Source of the DNA: Methanobacterium sp. PtaB.Bin024
GTDB lineage: Archaea > Methanobacteriota > Methanobacteria > Methanobacteriales > Methanobacteriaceae
Direction: 5' to 3'
DNA length: 47,106 nucleotides
NCBI GenBank assembly: GCA_002067065.1
Contig: MVPY01000053.1
Location: 1 to 47,106 of the forward strand
The position numbers and the translations under genes were made by a program. The notes beneath the pieces are model-generated. The model worked only from the letters and a program-made list of their open reading frames with translations, was not told where the DNA came from and did not search any database. Every line of letters starts with the position of its first letter. The first letter of the stretch is position 1. Below, piece after piece: positions 7,399-19,748 of the stretch.

Positions 7399-9183
7399 AT
7401 GGAAAAAGAAATAATAGCAGCAATTATGGCTTCAACCTCCGATATAGATATGATGACCAATGATCGGATAGAAGCTCTGACCAAAGGTCATGGAATGTTA
7501 AACATCGCTGCAATATGTGCAGCAAACTCCATTGCTGAAGATGTTTTAAGAGGGACAGAAATAAGACTCACTGACCAGAATGTACAACAATTACCAATAG
7601 ATGACGTATTAAGAAAAGCAATAGAAGCAGCAGAACTTGCAGGAGCAGACCCTGCAAACGCCGCACTTATAAGTGCTAGTCTCTGTTATTTCGCAGGTAC
7701 CAACGCCCAGGCAGGAGTACCCGCAGGTAACAGGAAGTTAGGAGCAATGGCCCGGATAATCGCAGGAGTGGATCGTTGCGGTGTCATAGCCATACCCACC
7801 GCCAAGGTAAACAATAGAATATCCGGTTACGCAGCAGTTCGGGCTGTTTATGATGCCATTTATGAAAATAAAATCATCCCAGAAGTAGATGGAAGTATAA
7901 TGCCCATGGGTGTGGGTGGAGGTCCACTTTATGGCCACGGAGCACTGGGAGAAGACATAGCCTTCCCAGAAATCGCCAAAAACGGTGCAGCCGCAGGAAC
8001 TAAGGGTATGTTAAAAGCTTATGCCAACGTAGGCATGCCTCCCAGCCCAATTACTGCAGCAATATTTGGAGCTGCAGCTATACTGGAAATAGTTCATCCA
8101 GATTCCGAAGTTGGGGAAAAGTATGGTGCAATTTTCAAAGACAACAGTGCCTATGTTGCCGGGTTGGGTGCAGTTGAAGCAGCTGGACTCCCTGAAAAGC
8201 TCCATATAAGAGGAACCGGAGAAGAATATGATACCGCACGTTTAGTAGGTGATTTAGGAGTTATATTGAAAGATATTGGAGGACCCTCAGTTATAGGTAT
8301 GATGGCCTTTGAAGAGATGTTATCCGCATTCGAAGAATCCCTGGCCATTGGTGCAGGTTTCTCTGGCGGACCATTACAACCCCCACTGGGTCATATGACT
8401 GCAGATGCTGTGCTGGCCATGAAAGTACTCATCAGCAGTGGTGGAGACCTGGAAACGGCTTCAGAAAAAATAAAGGATATCAAAGAAAAATTTTGGCTTG
8501 AACCAGAACTGGCCAAAGTAGCCACCAACACCATATCCCGTAAATCTGAACAGGTCAAAAGGGGACCAGTCACCAAAGCAATGATACTGGCCACAGATGG
8601 GGGACTGGCACGTGCAGTATCTGACCGAGCCAAATTCACCTACGATAAACTAAAAGAAGGTATGAAACTGGATGAAATCATACGCATGATGGACGATGAG
8701 AAATTAGAAAATGTGGAAAATGCCTGCAGTGCCCTGTTCAGTGGAATGATGGGAAAAGATATAAAAATAAAAATCACCCGTTACCAGGGATGTGCTAGGA
8801 GAAGTCCCAATGATTTCCTTAAAAAATACTGTGGATTTGACACAGACGCAGCAGTAGAAGTTACCATTGATGGAGAAAAAATAATATTTGATGGTTTATC
8901 CCAGAATGTAATACCAGATGCAGTAATCAACAAAAAAACCAACATATTAGAAGCAATCCCATTAGCAGCTGTTCCGGTGACAGAATTACAACTGTGCGGC
9001 CATACCATTATAAACATCATAGTACCTGCAGCCGTAGCTGCGGCAATAGGAAGTGAATTAACACCAAACGAAATAGCTAAACAAGCTGTAAATGGGGCTT
9101 ATGTGTCTTCAGCTATTCCTGGTGGAATTCAAAGAGCAGAGGAAGTTGTTAAACGTGCTATTAAAATAATGGCAGAACTTTAA
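7399..9183 (+). CDS. conserved protein of unknown function, possibly an enzyme (594 aa)
   Basis: I do not recognise this 594-residue protein by name. It is soluble, rich in Ala and Gly, and has enzyme-like conserved-looking blocks: T-N-A-Q-A-G-V-P-A-G-N-R (about 100-111), I-P-T-A-K-V-N-N-R (about 130), a G-V-G-G-G-P-L-Y-G-H-G segment (about 173), a G-G-P-L-Q-P-P-L-G-H segment (about 323), and R-Y-Q-G-C-A-R-R-S-P (about 459). The alternation of such loops with Ala-rich helices faintly recalls serine dehydratase alpha/cysteine desulfidase proteins, but no Fe-S cysteine cluster is evident, so this is only an impression. GTGAT precedes the ATG. Sixteen bases after its stop comes a LarC-C-terminal-like gene, so the two are almost certainly co-transcribed and may share a metal- or cofactor-related job. 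Confidence 0.85.
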   Translation: MEKEIIAAIMASTSDIDMMTNDRIEALTKGHGMLNIAAICAANSIAEDVLRGTEIRLTDQNVQQLPIDDVLRKAIEAAELAGADPANAALISASLCYFAGTNAQAGVPAGNRKLGAMARIIAGVDRCGVIAIPTAKVNNRISGYAAVRAVYDAIYENKIIPEVDGSIMPMGVGGGPLYGHGALGEDIAFPEIAKNGAAAGTKGMLKAYANVGMPPSPITAAIFGAAAILEIVHPDSEVGEKYGAIFKDNSAYVAGLGAVEAAGLPEKLHIRGTGEEYDTARLVGDLGVILKDIGGPSVIGMMAFEEMLSAFEESLAIGAGFSGGPLQPPLGHMTADAVLAMKVLISSGGDLETASEKIKDIKEKFWLEPELAKVATNTISRKSEQVKRGPVTKAMILATDGGLARAVSDRAKFTYDKLKEGMKLDEIIRMMDDEKLENVENACSALFSGMMGKDIKIKITRYQGCARRSPNDFLKKYCGFDTDAAVEVTIDGEKIIFDGLSQNVIPDAVINKKTNILEAIPLAAVPVTELQLCGHTIINIIVPAAVAAAIGSELTPNEIAKQAVNGAYVSSAIPGGIQRAEEVVKRAIKIMAEL

Positions 9184-9199
9184 TCCAATGGGGTAAAAA

Positions 9200-9703
9200 A
9201 TGCTGTTGATGACTACTGTTGATGATCTACCAGCCGAAGGCTTGCCCTACGTGATTGAACGGACAATGGAGAAAGGAGCCAAAAATATACACGTCCTTAA
9301 TGGTATCACCAAAAAAGGACGTGTTGAATATATTTTTTTTGTGGATGTTGACAAACAACACTTGGAAGATGTGTCTGCATTACTTGCCCTAGAATTAGGT
9401 ACCTTAGGGATAAAAACGTTTAAAACAGAACACATACCCCTTCCTTTTGAGATCAACTCCAGAAAAGTGACAATTGAAGGAAAAAATGAACAATTTGAGT
9501 CAGAAGTGCAGGTTAAATACTTGAAAAATGATGATGATCAGGTTATATCCTTGAAAGCAGAATATGAAGATATTAAAAAAATAGCAATGGGCCTTGAATC
9601 TAAGGGAATACAAATTCCCCTATCCAAGTTAAAGACCATAATCGAAGCAAAATCTTATAATAAGATATTAAAAGAAGAAGAAATTGTTATAAAAGTTGAT
9701 TAA
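9200..9703 (+). CDS. LarC (DUF111) C-terminal-domain-like protein
   Basis: A 167-residue protein resembling the C-terminal half of LarC, the CTP-dependent enzyme that inserts nickel into the pyridinium-dithiocarboxylate cofactor of lactate racemase. The pattern of a V-D-D-L-P-x-E-G start, a K-K-G-R-V-E-Y segment, a short acidic helix, a L-G-T-L-G-I-K strand and an I-P-L-P tail matches LarC's second domain. The N-terminal half is absent, so this is either a stand-alone paralogue or a LarC2-like subunit; in some bacteria LarC is itself made in two pieces. No larA, larB or larE is in the window. It follows the 594-aa gene by 16 bases with GGGGT as ribosome-binding site; Met4 is an alternative start. 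The distant family call is moderately sure. Confidence 0.7.
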   Translation: MLLMTTVDDLPAEGLPYVIERTMEKGAKNIHVLNGITKKGRVEYIFFVDVDKQHLEDVSALLALELGTLGIKTFKTEHIPLPFEINSRKVTIEGKNEQFESEVQVKYLKNDDDQVISLKAEYEDIKKIAMGLESKGIQIPLSKLKTIIEAKSYNKILKEEEIVIKVD

Positions 9704-9798
9704 ATATTATACTAAGAACAATTGAGATAAAAGTTTATTTAAAAGGAATTTACTTCATTTATCTCTTTATCACTTTTTAATTTTTAAATAAATGAAAA

Positions 9799-9836
9799 AC
9801 GTATTAACATTGAACATTTCTTACTCGTTAATACGT
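9799..9836. repeat. inverted repeat between convergent genes
   Basis: The arms ACGTATTAAC (9799-9808) and GTTAATACGT (9827-9836) are perfect complements around an 18-base loop. It lies between two convergent genes and next to T-rich stretches (9770-9788 on plus; the A-run at 9902-9908 gives Ts on minus). It may help terminate transcription from both sides, or bind a regulator. Confidence 0.6.
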
Positions 9837-9908
9837 GTTAATCCAATTTCATCTTAATTCGTGCAATTAAAATTGATTAGAGTCTTAATTTATCTACACT
9901 TAAAAAAA

Positions 9909-11807
<1,899 letters not shown>

Positions 11808-12115
11808 TCCAAATCACCTTTTTTACTTTTTTTGTCATCATGAAATAGATGTTAAAACCGTGATATTAGCAATAATAAATGGATCAGAATAAAAATAATA
11901 ATTTTCTCATTGTAATTGATATTTAGGTGTATTGAATATGAGAAATGTTCTTAAAAAAGTTTTGCCTAAGAATTAATAAGTAATACATTACTCGTGAACA
12001 TTCCATTAATGAACAAGATAGAACACGAAAAATAGAATTTTTTTAAAAAATTCAAATAGTTTTTATAACCTTAAAGTAGTAGGTTTTTATGTTCAAAACT
12101 TGAAATCTTTTCCCG
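11808..12115. other. divergent promoter region, acsA / XTP pyrophosphatase
   Basis: This AT-rich region lies between divergent genes. It has an 8-bp inverted repeat TTTCTCAT (11903-11910) and ATGAGAAA (11938-11945), and a compact palindrome AGTAAT-AC-ATTACT at 11979-11992. A TATA-like TTTTTATAACC lies at 12060-12070. The palindromes could be operators; no ORF is seen. Confidence 0.5.
12060..12070 (+). promoter_or_regulatory. TATA box for the XTP pyrophosphatase gene
   Basis: TTTTTATAACC lies 46 bases upstream of the ATG at 12116. Initiation about 25 bases downstream would give a leader of roughly 20 bases. No clear ribosome-binding site is visible before this ATG. Inferred from sequence and position. 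Confidence 0.45.
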
Positions 12116-12688
<573 letters not shown>

Positions 12689-13138
12689 AACCCCAGTTGA
12701 TTGATGGTGAACTAATTAAATATCAGGTTAATTGATTAATAAAGAAAATTAAAGATTATAGAGGTGATTTAATGGCAGCAAAGCCTGAATGGGTTGAATA
12801 CTCAACCGAAGAAATCGAAGAAATAATTTTAAAACTTAGAAAAGAAGGAAAATCAACCAGTGTCATTGGAGTGATCCTGAGAGATCAGCACGGGATTCCA
12901 GATGTTAAAAGTGTAACAGACATGAAAATAACCAAGATCTTGGAAAAACACGGTCAAACCGAAGAATACCCTGAAGATCTCATGAACCTCATACGCAAAG
13001 CAGTGAACATCAGGGAACACCTTAAAGAAAACCCCAAAGACTTACACACTAAACGTGGTCTGCAACTGGTTGAATCCAGAATCAGAAGACTGGTGAAATA
13101 CTATACCCGGGAAGGAGTACTCCCTGAAGGATGGAGAT

Positions 13139-14497
<1,359 letters not shown>

Positions 14498-14592
14498 ATC
14501 AACCCAATACAATAAAACTTACAGTAATAATTTACAGTAATTTCAAATTTAACTAAGTTTAACTCCTTTTATAAAAATTCAAGGAGATTCCA

Positions 14593-14669
14593 AGAACTAA
14601 AAAAGGATTCTTAGAACTAAATTAGAACTAAATTAATTCTTAGAACTAAATAAATATCTAAGAACTAAA
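14593..14669 (+). repeat. five direct copies of AGAACTAAA upstream of aconitase X
   Basis: AGAACTAAA (the middle copy slightly shifted within TTAGAACTAAAT) starts at 14593, 14613, 14624, 14642 and 14661. The start-to-start spacings are 20, 11, 18 and 19 bases. The array ends about 23 bases before the aconitase X start codon. Regularly spaced copies directly upstream could be regulator sites or simple slippage products. Confidence 0.8.
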
Positions 14670-14691
14670 AAATCTACAAATGAGGCATTTT

Positions 14692-15894
14692 ATGCATCTT
14701 ACCCGAGAAGAGGAAAAAATGTATGCAGGTGAATATGGTCCTGCTGTTGCGAAATCCATGGAAATCCTGGTTGCCCTGGGAGATATCTACGGAGCAAAGG
14801 GTATGGTAGAGGTGGTATCCGCCCAGATATCAGGAGTCTCCTACAAAACCATTGGTGATGCAGGTTTAGAGTACCTGGAGGATCTGGTCAGCGAAGGAGC
14901 CCAGGTACGTGTTCCCAGCACCCTCAACCCTGCAGGTGTGGACCTGGACCAGTGGCAGGAACTTGGTTTTAGTGAAAAATTCACCAAAAAACAACTCCTC
15001 ATTGTAGACGCCTACCGTAAAATGGGAATCAGCACCACCTGTACCTGTACTCCCTACCTTGTAGGTAATATACCCACACTAGGCAGTCACATTGCCTGGG
15101 CAGAGTCATCTGCTGTTTGTTACGCTAACTCAGTCCTGGGAGCTCGAACCAATAGGGAAGGAGGTCCAGGAGCATTATCCGCAGCCATATGTGGGAGAAC
15201 CCCTAATTATGGTTATCATTTGGACGAGGGAAGAGTCCCTAACCTGCTGGTGGAGGTTGAAACACCATTAAAGGGTTCTGATTACGGTGCACTGGGATAC
15301 CAGGTTGGAAAAACCGTGGGGAGTGGTGTGCCCTACTTCCAATTAAAAAGTGACAAGCAAAAAACCCCACACGTTAACGAATTAAAAGCCCTGGGTGCAG
15401 CACTAGCGTCCTCAGGAGCTGTGGCCCTTTACCATGTGGAGAATGTTACTCCGGAATATAAGGATGTAAATAAAGACCTTGCTAACTTAGATAAAATAAT
15501 TATAACTCAGGAAGATGTCAAAGAAACCCGAGAAAAACTATCTATTTCCAGCAAAAAACCTGATCTAGTCTGTCTTGGATGTCCTCATGCTTCTTTAGAA
15601 GAGATTGGTGAAATTGCCCGGGTGTTAACCGGTAAACAGCTTGACAATGAATTATGGGTGTGCACCTCCATCTCCATTAAAGCTGCTTCTGACAGAATGG
15701 GTTACACTAAAACCATTGAAAAAGCAGGTGGTCATGTGGTCTGTGACACCTGCATGGTGGTGGCCCCCATAGAAGACCTTGGTTTTAAAGTTATAGGTGT
15801 TGATTCTGCCAAGGCCGCCAACTACGTGCCCAGTATGTGCAGCTTAGACGTGGTTTTTGATGATTGGAAGAATTTGATATCCCTTAAAAATTAA
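14692..15894 (+). CDS. aconitase X catalytic subunit (phosphomevalonate dehydratase large subunit)
   Basis: A 400-residue AcnX (DUF521) protein, the large subunit of archaeal phosphomevalonate dehydratase in the modified mevalonate pathway. That enzyme dehydrates 5-phosphomevalonate to trans-anhydromevalonate phosphate on the way to isoprenoid lipids. Visible features are the N-terminal L-T-x-E-E-E-K-M-Y-A-G-E-Y-G, the G-A-R-T-N-R-E-G-G-P block, Fe-S-type cysteines (T-C-T-C-T-P near residue 122, C-L-G-C-P-H near residue 300, and C-D-T-C-M near residue 352). The small swivel-domain subunit is not in this window. An ATG at 14680 is in frame, but GAGG at 14682-14685 is the ribosome-binding site for 14692, which also fits the family. 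A cis-homoaconitase-like alternative is unlikely. Confidence 0.9.
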   Translation: MHLTREEEKMYAGEYGPAVAKSMEILVALGDIYGAKGMVEVVSAQISGVSYKTIGDAGLEYLEDLVSEGAQVRVPSTLNPAGVDLDQWQELGFSEKFTKKQLLIVDAYRKMGISTTCTCTPYLVGNIPTLGSHIAWAESSAVCYANSVLGARTNREGGPGALSAAICGRTPNYGYHLDEGRVPNLLVEVETPLKGSDYGALGYQVGKTVGSGVPYFQLKSDKQKTPHVNELKALGAALASSGAVALYHVENVTPEYKDVNKDLANLDKIIITQEDVKETREKLSISSKKPDLVCLGCPHASLEEIGEIARVLTGKQLDNELWVCTSISIKAASDRMGYTKTIEKAGGHVVCDTCMVVAPIEDLGFKVIGVDSAKAANYVPSMCSLDVVFDDWKNLISLKN

Positions 15895-16252
15895 TAAAAT
15901 GTTAATTCACAGAAAATAATATTATTTTTCATATTTTACTAATAATTTCAAGCTCAAAATCATCGTGTCTTAAATTTTCTCCACAACAACATTAGAAAAC
16001 AATAGTTTTTTTCGTGTTCAATGAAGTTATATTTCTCTTTACAAGTCCATATAAGAAATGTCTATCTTTATTGTTTTTATTTCGTGAAAAATGACAGCCA
16101 TGGCCATGATTTTATGGTATAATTCTGTTTACTCTCTTATAATCTAAAATAATGACATTTAAACTTATCAGCATTTTTATATGTCTATCTTTTAATATAA
16201 TGTAACATGGTAATGTGAATTAAACACATTAAATAAAGTTAATAGGGATAAT
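15895..16252. other. intergenic region before the zinc-ribbon/Hef genes
   Basis: This AT-rich region has no long ORF. The 12-mer ATGTCTATCTTT occurs at 16058-16069 and 16181-16192, 123 bases apart in the same direction. A TATA-like TTTTTATATG at 16174-16183 adjoins the second copy and would suit the downstream zinc-ribbon/Hef transcript. Confidence 0.5.
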
Positions 16253-16411
16253 ATGTATAAAGAATCGGCTCTAAGAAAGCTTTGTCCAAAATGTGAAACT
16301 ATTAACAGCTACAAGGCGCATTTCTGCCATAAGTGTGGTGAAAATTTAGATAAATATCCTGAAAGTAAAACGAAAGTTACCGTACTTGATCATGGCGGAT
16401 GGGTATTTTAA
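16253..16411 (+). CDS. small zinc-ribbon protein (52 aa)
   Basis: This short gene encodes 52 residues beginning M-Y-K-E-S-A-L-R. It contains C-P-K-C (residues 11-14) and C-H-K-C-G (residues 25-29), a classic two-knuckle zinc ribbon with an 10-residue spacer, then a basic/hydrophobic tail ending G-G-W-V-F. AGGGAT lies about six bases before the ATG. A TATA-like box is about 70 bases upstream. The stop falls 26 bases before the preferred Hef start and overlaps the longer Hef reading frame by 13 bases, so the two genes are very probably one transcript. Similar tiny zinc ribbons bind nucleic acid or protein partners; its function is not known. Confidence 0.75.
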   Translation: MYKESALRKLCPKCETINSYKAHFCHKCGENLDKYPESKTKVTVLDHGGWVF

Positions 16412-16437
16412 AGAATCTGTTATTACAGGATATAAAA

Positions 16438-18804
16438 ATGAAACATCCAAAAGAGACCCACCCTTCAACAAAAACTGTAAGGTGGATACAACACCCTCTA
16501 ATAAACCCTGAAAAAATAGAAGCTCGTCTTTATCAGCAGGTACTTGCGGCTAATGTGATTAAAAAGGGGAATACCATGATAGTGGCCCCCACAGCTTTAG
16601 GTAAAACGATAGTAGCTGCTCTGGTAGCTGCAGAAAGAATTAAAAAATATCCTGATAGTAAAATTCTCCTTTTAGCCCCTACCAAACCACTGGTAGTGCA
16701 GCACGAAGAAACCTTCAGAAATTTCCTGAAAACAACCACCAGTAGCTTAACCGGTGCCATAAAACTGGAAGAACGTGTGAAAAGATGGTATGATTCTCAG
16801 ATCATCTGTGCCACCCCCCAAACTATTGAATCGGATATTATTGCGGGACGTTATTCTCTTAAAGATGTTTCGTTGTTAATTTTCGATGAATGTCACCGGG
16901 GAACTGGATCCTATTCCTACGTGTTCCTGGCCAACCGTTACACTCAAAAGGCTGAAAATCCCCTTATACTTGGATTAACCGCCTCCCCTGGTGGTGAAGA
17001 AGATCGAATCCAACAAGTGTGCCAGAACCTTTTCATCAATGAAGTGGTGGTGAAAAATGAGGATGACCCTGATGTCAAACCATACTTCAACCCCATTGAA
17101 GTAGAATGGGTTAAAGTAGACTTAAAAAAGGAACAACTGGCCATTAAAAGCCATCTGGATACTGTTCTAAAAAACCGTTTACGAGGTTTGAAAAAACTGG
17201 GAGTCATCAGTTCTGTTCATCAGGTAACCAAGAAAGATATTCTAAGGGCCAGGGGAAAGGTGCAAAACCGGATGTCCCGAAGTGTTAAGCCCCCAAGAGA
17301 CTGCCTTCTGGCAATTTCAATGTTGACAGCTGTTTTTAATGTGATACATGCACTGGAACTTTTGGAAACACAGGGTATCAGTAACTTGGACTCTTACTTT
17401 CAAAGAATGCGACAGAAAAAGACCAAAGCAGCGAAAGGACTTTTTAAAGATGGAAACTTTAGAAATGCTGTTCATTTGACCCAAAAATCCCACGAAAAAG
17501 GAGTGGAACACCCTAAACTTGAAAAACTGATGGAAATCCTTAAAAAAGCCGAAAAAAACAATGAACAAGTTATAGTGTTCAGCCAGTACAGGGATACAGT
17601 TAATGAGATCCACAATAAGTGCCAAAGTGAAGGTATTAAGGCTGTTAAGTTCTTTGGACAGGCAAATAGGGAGACAGAAAAAGGACTCACCCAAAAAGAG
17701 CAGAAAGAAATCATTAAATCGTTCCGTATGAAAACATACCAAGTGCTGGTGTCCACCAGTGTAGCAGAGGAGGGTATTGACATCCCTAGCGTGGACCTGG
17801 TGGTGTTATACGAACCAGTTCCTTCAGAGATAAGGATGATCCAGAGACGTGGCCGGACTGGAAGAACCACTAAAGGGCGTATGATAGTCCTAATCACTAA
17901 AAACACCCGGGACGAGTCATTCTACTATTCAAGCATACATCGAGAAAGAAGAATGAAAAGGCAACTGGCCAATGGATATGATCAGCCAGAAAAGCCATTG
18001 GTAGCTGATGAAGAGGATGTTAAAGTTCTGGACAGGGAAAAAAACACAGCAAATGATGAAAAACAATTGGTGGTATACATCGACCACCGGGAGGCCCGAT
18101 CAGGTGTTACCCGAGAATTAAGCAACATGGAAGTGAACGTTAAATTCACCAACCTCCCAGTTGCTGATTACCAGATAAGTTCCCAAGTGGCTGTGGAAAG
18201 AAAAAGCAGTAAAGACTTTGTAAGCTCATTACTTGATAAAAGATTATACAAACAGGCCCAGGAGCTGGTGGAGAATTTCCCCCGGCCTGTGATGATCCTG
18301 GAAGGACAGGATCTTTACAGCAGCGGATTACACCCAAACGCCATCCGTGGGGCTCTGGCCAGCCTAGCAGTTGACTTCAACCTACCCATAATACCCACCC
18401 GCAATCCCGAAGATACCGCAGCCATGATCCATCGGCTTGCAGTACGAGAAGCTGATAAAAGCCCTCAGGATGTGCAGGTACGGACAGAGAAAAAACCGTT
18501 AACCCTGAAAGAACAGCAACTATTTATTGTTGAATCACTACCAAACGTTGGGCCGGTAACTGCCCGTAAACTTTTAGAAGAGTTTAAAAGTGTGGATGGT
18601 GTTTTCAGTGCCAGTGCAGATGACTTGAAAAGGGTGGAAGGAATTGGAGATAAAATTGCCAAAAGTATCCGGGAAATAATTGAATCTGATTACCTTCTTT
18701 CACCTGATGAATTCGACCAGTTGCAGACATCCATAGTAAAGGGTAAAGACAAACCCCAGAAAGAATATCAGTTAAAAAAAAAGCAAGGAAATGAGGATAA
18801 ATGA
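16438..18804 (+). CDS. hef: Hef: FANCM-like helicase/nuclease for stalled replication forks
   Basis: A 788-residue fusion of a superfamily 2 helicase and an XPF/ERCC4-type nuclease. Hef processes stalled or branched fork DNA. Helicase motifs are A-P-T-A-L-G-K-T (about residues 50-57), D-E-C-H (about 150-153), L-T-A-S-P-G, and in the second RecA domain V-F-S-Q-Y-R and Q-R-R-G-R-T-G-R. The nuclease half has the E-R-K catalytic core (V-E-R-K-S-S-K-D near residue 587), followed by tandem helix-hairpin-helix motifs (L-P-N-V-G-P-V-T-A near residue 700). The frame opens at an ATG at 16399, but AGGA at 16427-16430 and comparison with other Hef N-termini favour 16438. It overlaps trmI by ATGA (18801-18804), so both are co-translated. 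Confidence 0.93.
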   Translation: MKHPKETHPSTKTVRWIQHPLINPEKIEARLYQQVLAANVIKKGNTMIVAPTALGKTIVAALVAAERIKKYPDSKILLLAPTKPLVVQHEETFRNFLKTTTSSLTGAIKLEERVKRWYDSQIICATPQTIESDIIAGRYSLKDVSLLIFDECHRGTGSYSYVFLANRYTQKAENPLILGLTASPGGEEDRIQQVCQNLFINEVVVKNEDDPDVKPYFNPIEVEWVKVDLKKEQLAIKSHLDTVLKNRLRGLKKLGVISSVHQVTKKDILRARGKVQNRMSRSVKPPRDCLLAISMLTAVFNVIHALELLETQGISNLDSYFQRMRQKKTKAAKGLFKDGNFRNAVHLTQKSHEKGVEHPKLEKLMEILKKAEKNNEQVIVFSQYRDTVNEIHNKCQSEGIKAVKFFGQANRETEKGLTQKEQKEIIKSFRMKTYQVLVSTSVAEEGIDIPSVDLVVLYEPVPSEIRMIQRRGRTGRTTKGRMIVLITKNTRDESFYYSSIHRERRMKRQLANGYDQPEKPLVADEEDVKVLDREKNTANDEKQLVVYIDHREARSGVTRELSNMEVNVKFTNLPVADYQISSQVAVERKSSKDFVSSLLDKRLYKQAQELVENFPRPVMILEGQDLYSSGLHPNAIRGALASLAVDFNLPIIPTRNPEDTAAMIHRLAVREADKSPQDVQVRTEKKPLTLKEQQLFIVESLPNVGPVTARKLLEEFKSVDGVFSASADDLKRVEGIGDKIAKSIREIIESDYLLSPDEFDQLQTSIVKGKDKPQKEYQLKKKQGNEDK

Positions 18805-19529
18805 AGATACTAATCAATGAGAGAGGAAAAAAATTTGTGACAGGTGAAGATGACCTGCACACTGATCATGGCTATATTAAAAAAGAGGAGATTGAAAACA
18901 GCAGTTCTGGAGATGTTCTAAAAACGCATCTTGGCCGGGAATTCAGGGTGTTAGAGGCCAACATCAATGATTATGTTGAACTTATGGACCGAAGATGTTC
19001 CATAATCCTCCCTAAAGATCTGGGTGTTATGGCTGCCTACACAGGATTGGGATGCGGCCAGCGAGTGGTGGAAGCTGGAACAGGTGCAGGTGCAGCCACT
19101 ATATTCCTGGGAAATCTAGTGGGAGAAACTGGCCATGTCTACTCCTATGAACTAAGGGAAGACTTTGCCCAGGTGGCAGATAAAAACATCCAGGGCTTTG
19201 GCCTTCAGAATGTAACCCTGAAATGTAAGGATGTAAGTGAAGGTATTGATGAAGAGGAGGTGGATCTAGTATTTCTGGATCTGCCCAAACCATGGGAAGT
19301 GGTGGAACATGCCAGAACCGCCCTTAAAACAGGAGGATTCATAGCAGCCTATACCCCTTACATAGACCAGGTGAAACTCTTCACCAGAATCCTTAAAAAA
19401 CGTGATTTTTCTGATTTAAAGAGTTTAGAGTGTTTGGTACGTGAGATGGAAGTGAAAGATAAGGGTGTGCGTCCCAGAACACGGATGACCGGCCATACAG
19501 GCTATTTAACCTTTGGACGTAAAATTTAA
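18801..19529 (+). CDS. trmI: tRNA (adenine-N1)-methyltransferase TrmI
   Basis: A 242-residue class I SAM-dependent methyltransferase of the TrmI/Trm61 family. It makes m1A at position 58 of tRNA, and in some archaea also at position 57. The N-terminal small barrel, beginning K-I-L-I-N-E-R-G-K-K-F, precedes the SAM-binding motif V-V-E-A-G-T-G-A-G-A-A (about residues 88-98). The motif D-L-V-F-L-D-L-P-K-P-W (about 154-164) and the C-terminal P-x-x-R-M-T-G-H-T-G-Y-L block are typical of the family. Its ATG overlaps the Hef stop codon (ATGA). The pairing with Hef may reflect only operon packing. T-rich DNA follows the stop. Confidence 0.93.
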   Translation: MKILINERGKKFVTGEDDLHTDHGYIKKEEIENSSSGDVLKTHLGREFRVLEANINDYVELMDRRCSIILPKDLGVMAAYTGLGCGQRVVEAGTGAGAATIFLGNLVGETGHVYSYELREDFAQVADKNIQGFGLQNVTLKCKDVSEGIDEEEVDLVFLDLPKPWEVVEHARTALKTGGFIAAYTPYIDQVKLFTRILKKRDFSDLKSLECLVREMEVKDKGVRPRTRMTGHTGYLTFGRKI

Positions 19530-19748
19530 GTTTTCACTGTCTTTAGTCTTTTTCGGAAATTAATCCATGATAATTATTAGTTTAGATCCATCTACCTGTG
19601 AATATTTCAAAATTTTTCAAAATTAATTTTCAACACTAATCAATGAAAGAATTCAATTGATAAAGGTTATATTTCGATCTTTTGTAACTGAAACCAAATT
19701 GGAATGATCCTGAAAAATACCGCATGAAAAAAGAGAAAAATGAAGAAG

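Noticed and set aside
17317..17906. Minus-strand ORFs opposite Hef
   Set aside because: Shadows of the helicase coding strand; composition is hydrophobic and unlike real proteins.
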